A model generated the notes under the pieces. The model was not told the origin of the DNA. It saw only the letters and a program-made list of their open reading frames with translations, and ran no database searches. A program made the position numbers and the translations under genes. A DNA stretch of 64,000 nt from Chryseobacterium lathyri (GTDB lineage Bacteria > Bacteroidota > Bacteroidia > Flavobacteriales > Weeksellaceae): assembly GCF_030812195.1 (NCBI RefSeq), contig NZ_JAUSSF010000003.1, forward strand, positions 124,001 to 188,000, in the 5' to 3' direction. Position 1 is the stretch's first letter, and every line of letters starts with the position of its first letter. Below, in pieces: positions 51,825-61,129 of the stretch.

Positions 51825-53498
51825 TTATTCCGGTTTGAATGAATCTTTCAATGTTACCGTACGGTTAAATACCAAATTAGAATCCGTAGAATCCTTATCT
51901 TTTGTAAAATACCCGATTCTCTGGAACTGAAGCGGCTCTCCTACAGCAACATCTTTTAAGCTTGGCTCGGCAAATCCTTTAATGGTTGTTACAGATTCAG
52001 GATTGATGAAGTTCAGGAAATCTACATCCTTCTCTGCATCAGGCTGCTCTACAGTAAAGAGTTTATCATAGATTCTTACATCTACCGGGATTGCATGAGT
52101 AGCAGATACCCAGTGAAGAGTACCTTTTACTTTTCTTAAGCTTTCTTCGGTTCCGCTTCCGGATTTGCTCTTTTCATCATAGGTTGCATAGATCGTAGTG
52201 ATCTCACCGTTTTCATCCTTCTCTACTCTTTCCGCTTTGATGATGTAGGCTGATTTTAAACGAACTTCCCCGCCTAATTTCAGCCTGAAGAACTTATTAT
52301 TAGCCTCTTCCTTAAAGTCTTCTCTTTCGATGTATAATTCTCTGGAAAAGGGAACTTCTCTTGTCCCTGCATTTTCCTGTTCAGGATTATTTTCAGTTTC
52401 AAGCCATTCTTCCTTACCTTCAGGATAATTTTCAATAACTAACTTAACCGGATCTACGACTGCCATCACACGTTTTGCCACTTTATTCAGATCTTCACGC
52501 ACACAGAAATCAAGCAATTGGATCTCGATCAGGTTTTCTCTTTTGGCAACGCCTACTTTTTCAATGAAATTTTTGATCGATGCCGGTGTGAAACCTTTTC
52601 TTCTCATTCCGGATATGGTAGGCATTCTTGGATCATCCCAACCTGTCACTACTTTTTCAGCAACCAGCCTTTGAAGCTTTCTTTTGGAAGTAATCATATA
52701 AGAGACATTCATTCTTGCGAATTCTCTTTGCTTAGGCGCTATTTTAGATTCATCATATACCTGCTCCAGATACCAGTTATAAAGCGGTCTGTGATTCTCA
52801 AATTCTAATGAACACAATGAGTGCGACACTTGCTCCAGATAATCTGATTCACCGTGGGCCCAGTCGTACATCGGATAGATCTTCCATGCCGTCCCTGTTC
52901 TGTGATGAGGTCTTTTCAGGATTCTGTACATCACAGGATCACGTAAATTCATATTCGGGGAAACCATATCGATCTGCGCACGAAGAGACATTGAACCTTC
53001 CTCAAATTCTCCGTTTTTCATTCTTTCGAACAGATCAAGAGATTCTTCTACCGGACGGTTTCTGTACGGCGACTCTATTCCCGGTTCTGCAGGATTCTTT
53101 CTCTGCTCCGTGATCACTTCGGAAGGCTGCTCATCTACATAAGCTTTTCCGTCTTTAATCATCTGTACGGCCCATTCATAAAGCTGTTGGAAGTAGTCGG
53201 ATGCATACAGCTCTTTATCCCATTTGAAACCTAACCATTCAACATCTTTTTTGATAGAATCCACGAATTCCTGCTCTTCTTTCTCAGGGTTCGTATCGTC
53301 GAAACGAAGGTTAACGGGAGCGTTGTATTTTTCGCCCAGCCCAAAGTTGATGCAGATGGCTTTCGTATGACCAATATGCAGGTAACCGTTAGGCTCAGGA
53401 GGAAAACGGAAACGGATCTGTTCTTTTTTCAGACCGTTTGCCATATCATCTTCAATAATTTGCTCAATAAAATTGAGTGATTTTTTTTCTTCTTCCAT
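51825..53498 (-). CDS. glnS: Glutamine--tRNA ligase
   Basis: A 557-residue class I aminoacyl-tRNA synthetase charging tRNA-Gln. The HIGH motif is in RFPPEPNGYLHIGHTKA at about residue 38, and the KMSKS-equivalent is ITSKRKL. WGEK-type contacts and DPRMPTISGMRRKGFTPASIKNF are GlnRS-specific and separate it from GluRS. The C-terminal anticodon-binding beta-barrels are present. A perfect -7 box TAACTTTG (complement 53535-53542) predicts a leader of about 33 bases. Confidence 0.96.
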   Translation of the reverse strand: MEEEKKSLNFIEQIIEDDMANGLKKEQIRFRFPPEPNGYLHIGHTKAICINFGLGEKYNAPVNLRFDDTNPEKEEQEFVDSIKKDVEWLGFKWDKELYASDYFQQLYEWAVQMIKDGKAYVDEQPSEVITEQRKNPAEPGIESPYRNRPVEESLDLFERMKNGEFEEGSMSLRAQIDMVSPNMNLRDPVMYRILKRPHHRTGTAWKIYPMYDWAHGESDYLEQVSHSLCSLEFENHRPLYNWYLEQVYDESKIAPKQREFARMNVSYMITSKRKLQRLVAEKVVTGWDDPRMPTISGMRRKGFTPASIKNFIEKVGVAKRENLIEIQLLDFCVREDLNKVAKRVMAVVDPVKLVIENYPEGKEEWLETENNPEQENAGTREVPFSRELYIEREDFKEEANNKFFRLKLGGEVRLKSAYIIKAERVEKDENGEITTIYATYDEKSKSGSGTEESLRKVKGTLHWVSATHAIPVDVRIYDKLFTVEQPDAEKDVDFLNFINPESVTTIKGFAEPSLKDVAVGEPLQFQRIGYFTKDKDSTDSNLVFNRTVTLKDSFKPE

Positions 53499-53654
53499 TT
53501 AAATTAGCTTTTATTGTATGCAAAAAAAGTTTGGCAAAGTTACGGAAAATTTAGAGCTTACGGAAATGATAATCTAAATGCTGAACGGGTAATAATTTCA
53601 TTATTTTTAGTTAACTTTAGATAAAACTAAAAACTGTTTCCAAAATTACTGACT

Positions 53655-54785
53655 ATGGCTGTTTACATCCTAAGCAATCGTAAGATCGTCCGTCACAAAG
53701 GCGAAAAGGCAGATTCATTTTCCAATGATGAATACTCTATTCCCAATTTCAGGATCGCAAAATGTGATTTTGACACTTATAAAGAGCCTACTGCAGCAAC
53801 CAGAAAGAAGAAGGATTCTACCAACCGTAATATTTTAAATTACAAATTATTTTCTGAGCCGGAAAAGCAGGGCTATGAAGATGTCCTGGAAGTTTTACGG
53901 AATGAAAAAGGCATAAAAACTTCAACACTCACAGCCAATAATCTCGGTGGAACCCAAAGAATGTTCTATGAATTATACAAGAATATGTCTTCTACAAAGG
54001 AAAGAAGCGATGTTCTGATCTTCATTCATGGGTATGCGTATGATTTTGATGATGAACTAAGGGCAATTATCGATCTTAAAAAACTGTTTGTCGATAATCC
54101 GGCATCACCCATAGAGCATATTCTGTTCGTGAGCTGGCCCGCATCAAGCAGTATTATTCCACTGACTTATTTTGATGATAAGGCATCAAGTATTAATTCC
54201 GGATCATCACTGATGCGGCTGTTTTATTTTTACACCCAGTTTTTAAAAGATATTTTTTCAACCCGCGACCTGGCTCCATGCAATCAAAGAATACACCTGA
54301 TGGCCCATTCTCTTGGAAATAGGGTTCTTCAAAGTATGTTGTACAGCCTTAAAAAGGAAAATATCCTCCGCGTTATCGATCAGGTCCTGCTTTTAAATGC
54401 TGATGTAACGTATAAGGTTTTCGAAGATTCCGAAGATTCATATAATAAGCTTCCGCTACTGGCCAACCGTATTTCTGTTTATCTGAACAGAAAAGATACA
54501 GTCTTGGGAATTTCACAATTCACTAAAAATATCCTGACTCCCAGACTAGGTAAAAATGGCCCAAGCGATATTGAGAGAATGAAAGATCTCGTTTCCATTA
54601 TTGACTGTACTTTTGTAGAGGACGACATCCTGAGCAGCCTCAAATATCAGATAGGAAATCATTGGGGATATCTTTCCAGCTCAATGGTTCAAAATGATAT
54701 TTTCCAGAATTTACATGGAATTGACAGAAACCTAATCACAGGCAGAATAAAGAATAACGAAAATATTTTCACAATTATTTCTTAA
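53655..54785 (+). CDS. DUF900-like alpha/beta hydrolase
   Basis: A 376-residue protein. VLIFIHGYAYDFDDELRAI near residue 125 and FVSWPASSS, then IHLMAHSLGNRVLQSML near residue 215, are the alpha/beta-hydrolase oxyanion region and nucleophile elbow (AHSLGN with Ser) typical of DUF900 serine hydrolases. The first 100 residues are Lys-rich and show no known domain. No signal peptide. Substrate unknown. It is followed by a long gap with two small peptide genes. Confidence 0.82.
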   Translation: MAVYILSNRKIVRHKGEKADSFSNDEYSIPNFRIAKCDFDTYKEPTAATRKKKDSTNRNILNYKLFSEPEKQGYEDVLEVLRNEKGIKTSTLTANNLGGTQRMFYELYKNMSSTKERSDVLIFIHGYAYDFDDELRAIIDLKKLFVDNPASPIEHILFVSWPASSSIIPLTYFDDKASSINSGSSLMRLFYFYTQFLKDIFSTRDLAPCNQRIHLMAHSLGNRVLQSMLYSLKKENILRVIDQVLLLNADVTYKVFEDSEDSYNKLPLLANRISVYLNRKDTVLGISQFTKNILTPRLGKNGPSDIERMKDLVSIIDCTFVEDDILSSLKYQIGNHWGYLSSSMVQNDIFQNLHGIDRNLITGRIKNNENIFTIIS

Positions 54786-54894
54786 AGATTAATTAAAAAC
54801 TCTTATAAAATGAATTATATGTTAAAGTTTTGTTTATTGCTTTAAATGGCATAAAGATTGTAAATCATTATAAAGAGAAATAAAATATTTTATC

Positions 54895-54972
54895 ATGAAA
54901 AGAATTAAAAACAAGTTTTCCTACATAGTAAGATATATTAAGAAAGCAATTTTTGTAAAAGACGTGATTTAA
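54895..54972 (+). CDS. Candidate 25-residue cationic peptide
   Basis: ATG frame of 25 codons, product beginning MKRIKNKFSYIVRYIKKAIF. Eight Lys/Arg and one Asp give a strong positive charge; hydrophobic residues alternate so that a helix would be amphipathic. Followed by a terminator 80 bases later. Such short cationic peptides can be antimicrobial or membrane-active, but there is no leader and no recognised family, so this may be a chance frame. Confidence 0.3.
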   Translation: MKRIKNKFSYIVRYIKKAIFVKDVI

Positions 54973-55052
54973 TAGTGAGTATCAACCTCTAAAATAAAAT
55001 TATCCGACCCTAATACTACTTTTTTAGTTTCATTTTTACAATCCAGCTCTAT

Positions 55053-55074
55053 CTTCTTTATTAGTTTAAAGAAG
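55053..55074 (+). terminator. Terminator between the two small peptide genes
   Basis: Eight-base perfect stem CTTCTTTA / TAAAGAAG with loop TTAGTT, followed by CTTTTT. It separates the 25-codon frame (and the hydrolase gene) from the double-glycine peptide gene. Confidence 0.7.
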
Positions 55075-55227
55075 CTTTTTGTACATCTCTTAATTTAAGT
55101 TTCAACAGATAATATTGACAAAATAATTCCTTATCTTGTGATTTTAGTTAATTTGAGTTAAATTCTTGTGTAATAAAAAAAAGAGATTGATATTTACCAT
55201 ATTAATCAAATTTAAAACCATTTTACT

Positions 55228-55380
55228 ATGAAAAACATGAAAAAACTTAAAAAAGCTGAACTAAAAGTAATTAAAGGAGGTATAGTTCCACTTGGTTGTA
55301 ACAATTGGGATACAAGAAGAAGATGCTGCACATCATGGGATGAAGAGCATATGTACAACCCTATCTGCCCAGAGATTTAA
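55228..55380 (+). CDS. Bacteriocin-like peptide with double-glycine leader
   Basis: A 50-residue peptide. The leader LKKAELKVIKGG has Leu at -12, Glu at -8, Leu at -7, Ile at -4 and Gly-Gly at -2/-1, the classic double-glycine pattern cut by C39-type peptidase-transporters. The 32-residue mature part starts IVPLGCNNWDTRRRCC and has four Cys (24, 33, 34, 47), which could form two disulfides. Similar bacteriocin-like peptides are annotated in Chryseobacterium. No immunity gene or transporter is adjacent. Its stop overlaps the stop of menC by four bases (convergent). Confidence 0.75.
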   Translation: MKNMKKLKKAELKVIKGGIVPLGCNNWDTRRRCCTSWDEEHMYNPICPEI

Positions 55381-56396
55381 TTACTTTCTCTGTGGGTTTT
55401 AAAGCAGAGCATCTCATTGTTCAGTTCTAACCTAGATTCAAAATTATTTACAAATAAAGATCCGGTTCCCAAACCTTGCGGCATCGGATTTTTTTTTGTG
55501 AATGTATACTGTGCAATAGCATTCAGTCCAATATTACTTTCGAGGGCAGAAGTGATCCACCAGCCAATATTCTGCTCCTCTGCAAGTGAGATCCATTCGT
55601 CTGAGCCGGCAAAACCACCAACCAACGCAGGTTTAAGAATAATATACTGCGGTTTAATGGTTTCCAAAAGTTTTCTCTTTTCAACAGGATTTGTAATTCC
55701 TATCAGCTCCTCATCTAAAGCAATGGGAGTTGGAGTTTCTGAACATAAAAATGCCATATTTTTCCAGTTTCCAGCCTTGATAGGCTGCTCAATAGAATGA
55801 ATATGAAGATCTGCAAGCTGCTGCAGAACGATTTTAGCTTCTTCCCTACTAAATCCGCCATTGGCATCTACACGGAGTTCCAGCTTTTCTTTTGAGAATT
55901 TTCCTCTTAATTTTTGAAGGATTTTGTGTTCAGATTCCCAATCGACGCCAATCTTCAGCTTAATACAGTGGAATCCTTTTTCAAGCTTTTCCTGGATCTG
56001 CTCTTCCATATACTGAATATCTCCCATCCAGATGAGCCCATTGATCACGATAGCAGATTTTCCTTCAGTAAATTCACTTGGAAAATACAGATGATCTCCG
56101 TATTTCAGATTCAAAACCGCCTGCTCATACCCGAACCATATAGACGGAAATTCTTTCAGTTCTTCTTTTAAATACAGATAATTCTGATTAATATTTTCAC
56201 AGAGCCATTGCAGCTTTTCTTCGTAATCCGGTCTGTCATCAAAACTCAGCCCCCTGAATAAAGCACACTCTCCTGTTCCTATTTTCCCGTTTGCTTCAAT
56301 TTCGAAAATAAAGGTTTCTTTTTCATGTAAAACGCCGCGAGACGTTCCGCTCGGGCGTTTAAATTCTAATAAATATCTGAAATATTTTGCTTTCAT
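55377..56396 (-). CDS. menC: o-Succinylbenzoate synthase
   Basis: A 339-residue enolase-superfamily enzyme dehydrating SHCHC to o-succinylbenzoate in menaquinone synthesis. Visible catalytic elements: the KxK motif in CIKLKIG near residue 147, metal ligands in RVDANGG, IEQPI and LDEELIG, and the second Lys in ILKPALVGG. Length fits the family. ATG overlaps the fbp stop by one base (TAATG), so the two genes are translationally coupled, though functionally unrelated. Closely related epimerases are the alternative. Confidence 0.88.
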   Translation of the reverse strand: MKAKYFRYLLEFKRPSGTSRGVLHEKETFIFEIEANGKIGTGECALFRGLSFDDRPDYEEKLQWLCENINQNYLYLKEELKEFPSIWFGYEQAVLNLKYGDHLYFPSEFTEGKSAIVINGLIWMGDIQYMEEQIQEKLEKGFHCIKLKIGVDWESEHKILQKLRGKFSKEKLELRVDANGGFSREEAKIVLQQLADLHIHSIEQPIKAGNWKNMAFLCSETPTPIALDEELIGITNPVEKRKLLETIKPQYIILKPALVGGFAGSDEWISLAEEQNIGWWITSALESNIGLNAIAQYTFTKKNPMPQGLGTGSLFVNNFESRLELNNEMLCFKTHRESN

Positions 56397-57412
56397 TATT
56401 TTACACTGTCAATCCGCATGAATTCCTCTGCTTTTTCTACCATTTGAATACTTCCGCAGAAAAACGGAATTCTCTGATGAAGCTCCGTAGGTTCTACTTC
56501 AAGAATTCTTCTGAATCCGTCCGTCGCTTTTCCTCCAGCCTGCTCTGCAAGGAATGCCATAGGATTACATTCGTACAGCAATCTTAGTTTTCCGTTCGGA
56601 GCCTGGGAATAGGAAGGATAAATATAAATTCCTCCTTTCAGCATATTTCTGTGGAAATCTGCCACCAGAGAACCAATATATCTTGAGGTATAAGGACGGT
56701 CTCCTTCTTCCATCTGGCAGTATTTAAGATAATTTTTTACACCCTGAGGGAACTTGATATAGTTTCCTTCGTTGATGGAATAAATCTTCCCATTGGTAGG
56801 AAATGTCATATTAGGATGAGAAAGATAATAGGTTCCCAATGAGGGATCCAGCGTAAATCCGTTCACGCCATTCCCAGTAGTATAAACGATCATGGTAGAG
56901 GAACCGTAGATCACATATCCTGCTGCAATCTGGTTGATTCCTTTTTGAAGAAAATCTTCCAGCTGAACCGGAGTCCCGGGTTCTGTTACCCTTCTGTAAA
57001 TAGAGAAAATAGTTCCAACGGAAACATTCACATCAATATTGGAAGATCCGTCCAAAGGATCGATCAGCACGACATATTTACTTAAATGACCGTTTTCGCC
57101 ACATTTAATGTCAATAAAATCATCATTTTCCTCTGAAGCAATACCACAAACAACCTCTCTCTGAGACAAAGCCGTAATAAAAATTTCATTGGCAATCACA
57201 TCAAGTTTCTGCTGTTCTTCGCCCTGGATATTTTGGTTTCCGGCAGCTCCTGTTATATCTACAATTCCGGCTTTATTTACTTCTCTGTTTACCACTTTTG
57301 AAGCCAATCTTATGGCGCTCAGAAGACGGGAAAATTCACCTGTAGAATACTGAAAGTCGTCCTGTTTATCTATAAGAAATTCTCCTAAAGTCTGTAATGG
57401 TTGATTTGACAT
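56396..57412 (-). CDS. fbp: Fructose-1,6-bisphosphatase, class I
   Basis: A 338-residue gluconeogenic phosphatase that hydrolyses fructose 1,6-bisphosphate to fructose 6-phosphate. The metal-binding signature is [15 protein letters not shown] near residue 117, and [26 protein letters not shown] is the substrate/metal site. Matches class I FBPase in length and order. First gene of a two-gene unit with menC. No strong -7 box was seen upstream; a one-mismatch GAAATTTG lies at complement 57435-57442. Confidence 0.95.
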   Translation of the reverse strand: MSNQPLQTLGEFLIDKQDDFQYSTGEFSRLLSAIRLASKVVNREVNKAGIVDITGAAGNQNIQGEEQQKLDVIANEIFITALSQREVVCGIASEENDDFIDIKCGENGHLSKYVVLIDPLDGSSNIDVNVSVGTIFSIYRRVTEPGTPVQLEDFLQKGINQIAAGYVIYGSSTMIVYTTGNGVNGFTLDPSLGTYYLSHPNMTFPTNGKIYSINEGNYIKFPQGVKNYLKYCQMEEGDRPYTSRYIGSLVADFHRNMLKGGIYIYPSYSQAPNGKLRLLYECNPMAFLAEQAGGKATDGFRRILEVEPTELHQRIPFFCGSIQMVEKAEEFMRIDSVK

Positions 57413-57737
57413 ATTTTTCTTTTTACGTTTTCCCCAAATTTCGGAAAATTTATCGGAGAAAGAAAGCTTTTATTAGAAAAGACCTTAACGGTTGTTTTTC
57501 AATATCATACGAAAGCAACAATGATGTAGGCTTAAAATTATCACTGCATCATTAATCCCCATTTGATGATAATAAATCAATGAAATTCTGATAATATTCA
57601 TTAAGTTTCAATTTTAATTAAATCTTAATTTCATCTGGCCGCCAGAAACTTTCATATCTCGTTGTAAATTTATAATTTTGACCTCCGTAAAAAACTCATG
57701 TAATTTTTAATCTAACAATTTTATTTTTAACAAATTA
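57413..57737. other. 325-base AT-rich gap between divergent fbp and aspartate kinase genes
   Basis: Contains a perfect plus-strand -7 box TAATTTTG at 57673-57680, predicting an aspartate kinase leader of about 54 bases, and a one-mismatch minus-strand box for fbp. No riboswitch-like conserved block (for example a lysine riboswitch) was seen and no gene. Confidence 0.5.
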
Positions 57738-58976
57738 ATGAAAATTTTCAAGTTTGGTGGAGCATCTGTAAAAGATGCCGAGAGTGTAAAAAATGTGTCC
57801 ATGGTTTTACAAAGCCAGGGATTTGCCAAATGTCTGCTGGTTATTTCAGCAATGGGCAAAACGACAAATGAATTGGAAAAGGTTGTAGAACTTTATTTCA
57901 AGAAGGATAACTATCAAACTGAGATTGAAAAGATAAAACGAAAACACATCGAGATTGCGGAAGGCCTGTTTCCTGAAAACCATGCAGTTTTTGCTGAGAT
58001 CAATATATTTTTTGATGATATCGATTCTTTCTTAAGAAGAAACAAATCTCCTAATTACAGCTTCGTCTATGACCAGGTCGTAAGCTGCGGGGAAATGATC
58101 TCTACAAAAATCCTGAGTGAATACCTGAACGAAATTCAGTTTACCAATCAATGGCTGGATGCCAGAGATTATATCAAAACCGACAGTTCTTACAGGGAAG
58201 GTACGGTAGATTGGGTAAAAACAGAGGAATTCATTTCAACTTTAAATACAGATATCTGCTATGTAACGCAGGGATTCATCGGTTCTGACGACAATAATTT
58301 TACGGTAACTTTAGGAAGAGAGGGTTCTGATTACTCTGCCGCTATTTTTGCATATTGTCTGAATGCGGAAGCCATGACAATCTGGAAAGATGTTCCGGGA
58401 GTAATGACCGGAGATCCAAGGAAATTCAGTGATGTTTCTCTTCTTTCAAATATTTCTTATGAAGAGGCCATTGAAATGGCTTATTACGGTGCAAGCGTCA
58501 TTCACCCGAAAACGTTACAGCCTCTACAGCAAAAAAATATTCCTTTTTATGTAAAATCTTTCGTAGATCCTACCAAAGCAGGAACTAAAGTGGGAGCTTC
58601 AGATAAAAACCAGCATGAAGAATCTTACATCTTAAAAGAGAACCAGGTTCTGTTAAAGATATCAACAAGAGATTTCTCATTCATTGCAGAAGACCATATG
58701 AGTCTTATTTTCGGATATCTTTCCAAATATAAGATCAAGGTATCTCTGATGCAGAATTCTGCTATTTCATTGGCTTTATGCCTGGAAGACAAATTCAACC
58801 AGGTGGATGAGCTTAATGATCAACTTCAAAAAATATTTAAAACTAAAGCAGTTAAAAATGTATCTTTATTCACAGTAAGAAATGCGAAGATGGATCATAT
58901 TGACAAATTTTACCAGGAAAAAAATGTATTATTGGAGCAAATTTCCAAAAATACGGTCCAAATGGTAACACAATAA
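57738..58976 (+). CDS. Aspartate kinase (monofunctional)
   Basis: A 412-residue enzyme phosphorylating aspartate at the head of lysine, methionine and threonine synthesis. KFGGASVKDAESV at the N-terminus and TLGREGSDYSAAIFAYCL near residue 195 are kinase motifs; two ACT-type regulatory regions follow residue 300 (LLKISTRDFSFIAED, KIKVSLMQNSAISL). No homoserine dehydrogenase domain is fused. No leader-peptide or riboswitch control was recognised upstream; lysine feedback through the ACT domains is the family norm. Confidence 0.9.
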   Translation: MKIFKFGGASVKDAESVKNVSMVLQSQGFAKCLLVISAMGKTTNELEKVVELYFKKDNYQTEIEKIKRKHIEIAEGLFPENHAVFAEINIFFDDIDSFLRRNKSPNYSFVYDQVVSCGEMISTKILSEYLNEIQFTNQWLDARDYIKTDSSYREGTVDWVKTEEFISTLNTDICYVTQGFIGSDDNNFTVTLGREGSDYSAAIFAYCLNAEAMTIWKDVPGVMTGDPRKFSDVSLLSNISYEEAIEMAYYGASVIHPKTLQPLQQKNIPFYVKSFVDPTKAGTKVGASDKNQHEESYILKENQVLLKISTRDFSFIAEDHMSLIFGYLSKYKIKVSLMQNSAISLALCLEDKFNQVDELNDQLQKIFKTKAVKNVSLFTVRNAKMDHIDKFYQEKNVLLEQISKNTVQMVTQ

Positions 58977-58998
58977 TTTTAACTGCGACTAAACACAT

Positions 58999-60840
58999 AT
59001 GAGTTTAATTTCGAAAAACGATCTTATCACAGCTTCCGGCTTAAGCAAAATTGGGTTCCTGAAAAACCCGGTCGCATCAGCTGTGATGAGCATTGCCAAA
59101 ATCAATGAAGTTAATAGATTATACAACAAATTAAAAGATAAAGAAGGCAAGGATTTTTTCGACTCATTTGTAAGAGAAAGAAACTTAAGCTATATCGCTT
59201 TTGAAGAAGATCTGGCAAAAGTTCCTAAAACCGGACCATTTATTCTGGTCTCAAACCATCCTTTAGGTGCTATTGACGGAATTTTAATGTGTAAAATACT
59301 TTCGGAAGTACGTCCGGATTTTAAAGTAATGGGGAATTTCCTTCTGGAAAAGATTAAACCCATGGAACCGTACGTGATTTCTGTAAATCCTTTTGAAAAC
59401 AGAAAGGAAGCTTACAGCAGCACTTCGGGAATGCGTGAAACCCTGAAGCACCTTCAGAACGGAGGCTGTGTAGGTATTTTCCCAGCCGGAGAAGTCTCCA
59501 ATAAGAATAATCCTTACGGAGAGATCCTCGACAGAGACTGGGAAAAACCAGCCCTTAAACTGATCAGAATGGCTAAGGTACCAGTAGTTCCTTTATATTT
59601 CCATGCTAAAAACAGCCGCCTGTTTTACCAGGTCGCCAAGCTTCATCCAAGTTTACAGACACTGATGCTTCCTGCGGAAATGATGAACGACAGGGAAAAA
59701 CCGATCAGAATCAGGATAGGAAAGCCAATCACTGTAAAGGCCATGGATGAGATGGAAACCATTGAAGAACTGGGGGAATTTCTGAAGCGTAAGGTATATA
59801 TGATGAAATCTTATTACGAAAAGAGAAAATCATTGGCCCAAAGCATCAATCTTAAAAATTTAACGTTAAAGTTTCCGCTGTTAAAAGAAGAAAATATCGT
59901 TCAGAATATCATTGATGAAACCCCTAAGGAAGACATACTGAAAGATATCAACCGATTGAAGGGTACAGACAAGATGCTGTTCAGCAATGGAAATTACGAA
60001 ATCTATTTCACAACTTATGAGGAAATTCCTTCTGTAATGAGAGAGATCGGCCGCCAGAGAGAGCTTACTTTCCGGGCTGTGGGAGAAGGAAGCAATCTTC
60101 CGTTTGACCTTGATGAATATGATAAGCACTATCATCATCTTTTCCTTTGGGACAGCAGTGCAGAGAAACTTGCCGGGGCCTACAGAATGGCTTTAGGGAA
60201 AGAGGTTATGAAGAAATACGGTATCAAAGGGTTCTACACAAGTTCTTTATTTGAGTTTGAACAGGACATTCATCCATTCTTCAAAAAAGTAATCGAAATG
60301 GGCCGTGCTTACATCTGTGAAGAATATCAGCAGAAGCCACTGCCGCTTTTCCTTTTGTGGAGAGGAATAGTTCATGTATGTTTAAGAAATTCCGATCATA
60401 AGTTTCTGATGGGCGGTGTAAGTATTTCCAATAAATTTTCTGAGTTTTCGAAATCTCTGATGATTGAATTCATGCGTTCAAACTACTTTGATTCAGCAGT
60501 TGCACAGTATATCACACCAAGAAACGAGTACAAGGTAAAACTTCGCGACCGGGATAAAAATATTTTCTTTGAGGAAATGGAGTCTGATCTGAATAAGCTT
60601 GACAAAATTATTGATGATCTTGAACCTGAGCTAAGATTACCTGTTCTGATCAAGAAATACATCAAACAGAATGCGAAAGTGATTGCTTTTAATGTGGATC
60701 CGAACTTCAATGATGCTATCGACGGATTGATGTATATCCGAATCAGTGATCTTCCGGAAAGTACGATAAAGCCTGTATTGGAAGAGATGAGTGATCATAT
60801 CAGAAAGGAACAGGAAAATAATTCAGCTGAAAATCAGTAG
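58999..60840 (+). CDS. OlsF-like bifunctional acyltransferase (aminolipid synthesis)
   Basis: A 613-residue two-domain protein. Residues about 70-270 form a PlsC-type acyltransferase (FILVSNHPLGAIDGIL with HPLGAID as the HxxxxD motif, IFPAGEVSNKNNP as block III). Residues about 325-540 are a GNAT-like N-acyltransferase of the OlsB type (FTTYEEIPSVMREIGRQRELTFRAVGEG, LAGAYRM, EMGRAYICEEYQ). This fusion is found in OlsF, which makes ornithine lipids in Flavobacterium and Serratia, and in related glycine-lipid enzymes of Bacteroides. Which amino acid is used cannot be told here. Follows aspartate kinase by 22 bases. Confidence 0.8.
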   Translation: MSLISKNDLITASGLSKIGFLKNPVASAVMSIAKINEVNRLYNKLKDKEGKDFFDSFVRERNLSYIAFEEDLAKVPKTGPFILVSNHPLGAIDGILMCKILSEVRPDFKVMGNFLLEKIKPMEPYVISVNPFENRKEAYSSTSGMRETLKHLQNGGCVGIFPAGEVSNKNNPYGEILDRDWEKPALKLIRMAKVPVVPLYFHAKNSRLFYQVAKLHPSLQTLMLPAEMMNDREKPIRIRIGKPITVKAMDEMETIEELGEFLKRKVYMMKSYYEKRKSLAQSINLKNLTLKFPLLKEENIVQNIIDETPKEDILKDINRLKGTDKMLFSNGNYEIYFTTYEEIPSVMREIGRQRELTFRAVGEGSNLPFDLDEYDKHYHHLFLWDSSAEKLAGAYRMALGKEVMKKYGIKGFYTSSLFEFEQDIHPFFKKVIEMGRAYICEEYQQKPLPLFLLWRGIVHVCLRNSDHKFLMGGVSISNKFSEFSKSLMIEFMRSNYFDSAVAQYITPRNEYKVKLRDRDKNIFFEEMESDLNKLDKIIDDLEPELRLPVLIKKYIKQNAKVIAFNVDPNFNDAIDGLMYIRISDLPESTIKPVLEEMSDHIRKEQENNSAENQ

Positions 60841-60875
60841 GTTTTATTTTTATTTTAAAAAAGTACAGTTAATAC

Positions 60876-60906
60876 TTGCTTCATATAGGAAAACTTACTA
60901 CTTTTG
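60876..60906 (+). promoter_or_regulatory. Promoter of the tRNA-Phe gene
   Basis: TTG at 60876-60878, a 20-base spacer and a perfect -7 box TACTTTTG at 60899-60906. Predicted start near 60910, 37 bases before the tRNA. A good model of the local promoter consensus. Confidence 0.75.
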
Positions 60907-60946
60907 CATCACTTTAAAACAACGAAGTAATCAACAAAAATATAAT

Positions 60947-61019
60947 GGTTTCTTAGCTCAGTTGGTAGAGCAATGGATTGAAAATCCATGTGTCCCTGGT
61001 TCGATTCCTGGAGAAACCA
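60947..61019 (+). tRNA. tRNA-Phe (anticodon GAA)
   Basis: Seventy-three bases folding as a cloverleaf: acceptor GGTTTCT / AGAAACC, D-arm with AGCTCAGTTGGTAGAGC, anticodon stem around the loop TTGAAAA with anticodon GAA, and T-arm CCTGG TTCGATT CCTGG. Discriminator base is A at 61019; CCA is not encoded. A tyrosine recombinase gene follows 250 bases downstream, so the 3' end is the likely integration site. Confidence 0.97.
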
Positions 61020-61046
61020 CTGGAAATTAAACAATTTCTAACAAAA

Positions 61047-61072
61047 CCCCTCAAATTGTACAATTTGAGGGG
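61047..61072 (+). terminator. Terminator of the tRNA-Phe transcript
   Basis: Stem CCCCTCAAATT / AATTTGAGGGG (11 bases) with a 4-base loop, followed by GTATTTTTTT. Confidence 0.85.
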
Positions 61073-61129
61073 GTATTTTTTTGATCTTATATCAAAATAA
61101 ATCAAATTCTCTCAAAGTAAAGGTGCCCT

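Larger units (their letters stand above)
54786..55376 (+). other. Long intergenic region with two small peptide genes
   Basis: 591 bases with no gene over 60 codons. It holds a 25-codon cationic peptide frame, a terminator at 55053-55074 and a 50-codon double-glycine-leader peptide gene. The rest is AT-rich with one-mismatch -7-like boxes (AAGTTTTG before the first frame, TTAATTTG before the second). Confidence 0.6.

Noticed and set aside
57413-57737. Lysine or other amino-acid riboswitch before aspartate kinase
   Set aside because: No conserved aptamer blocks or terminator-type hairpin seen in the gap.
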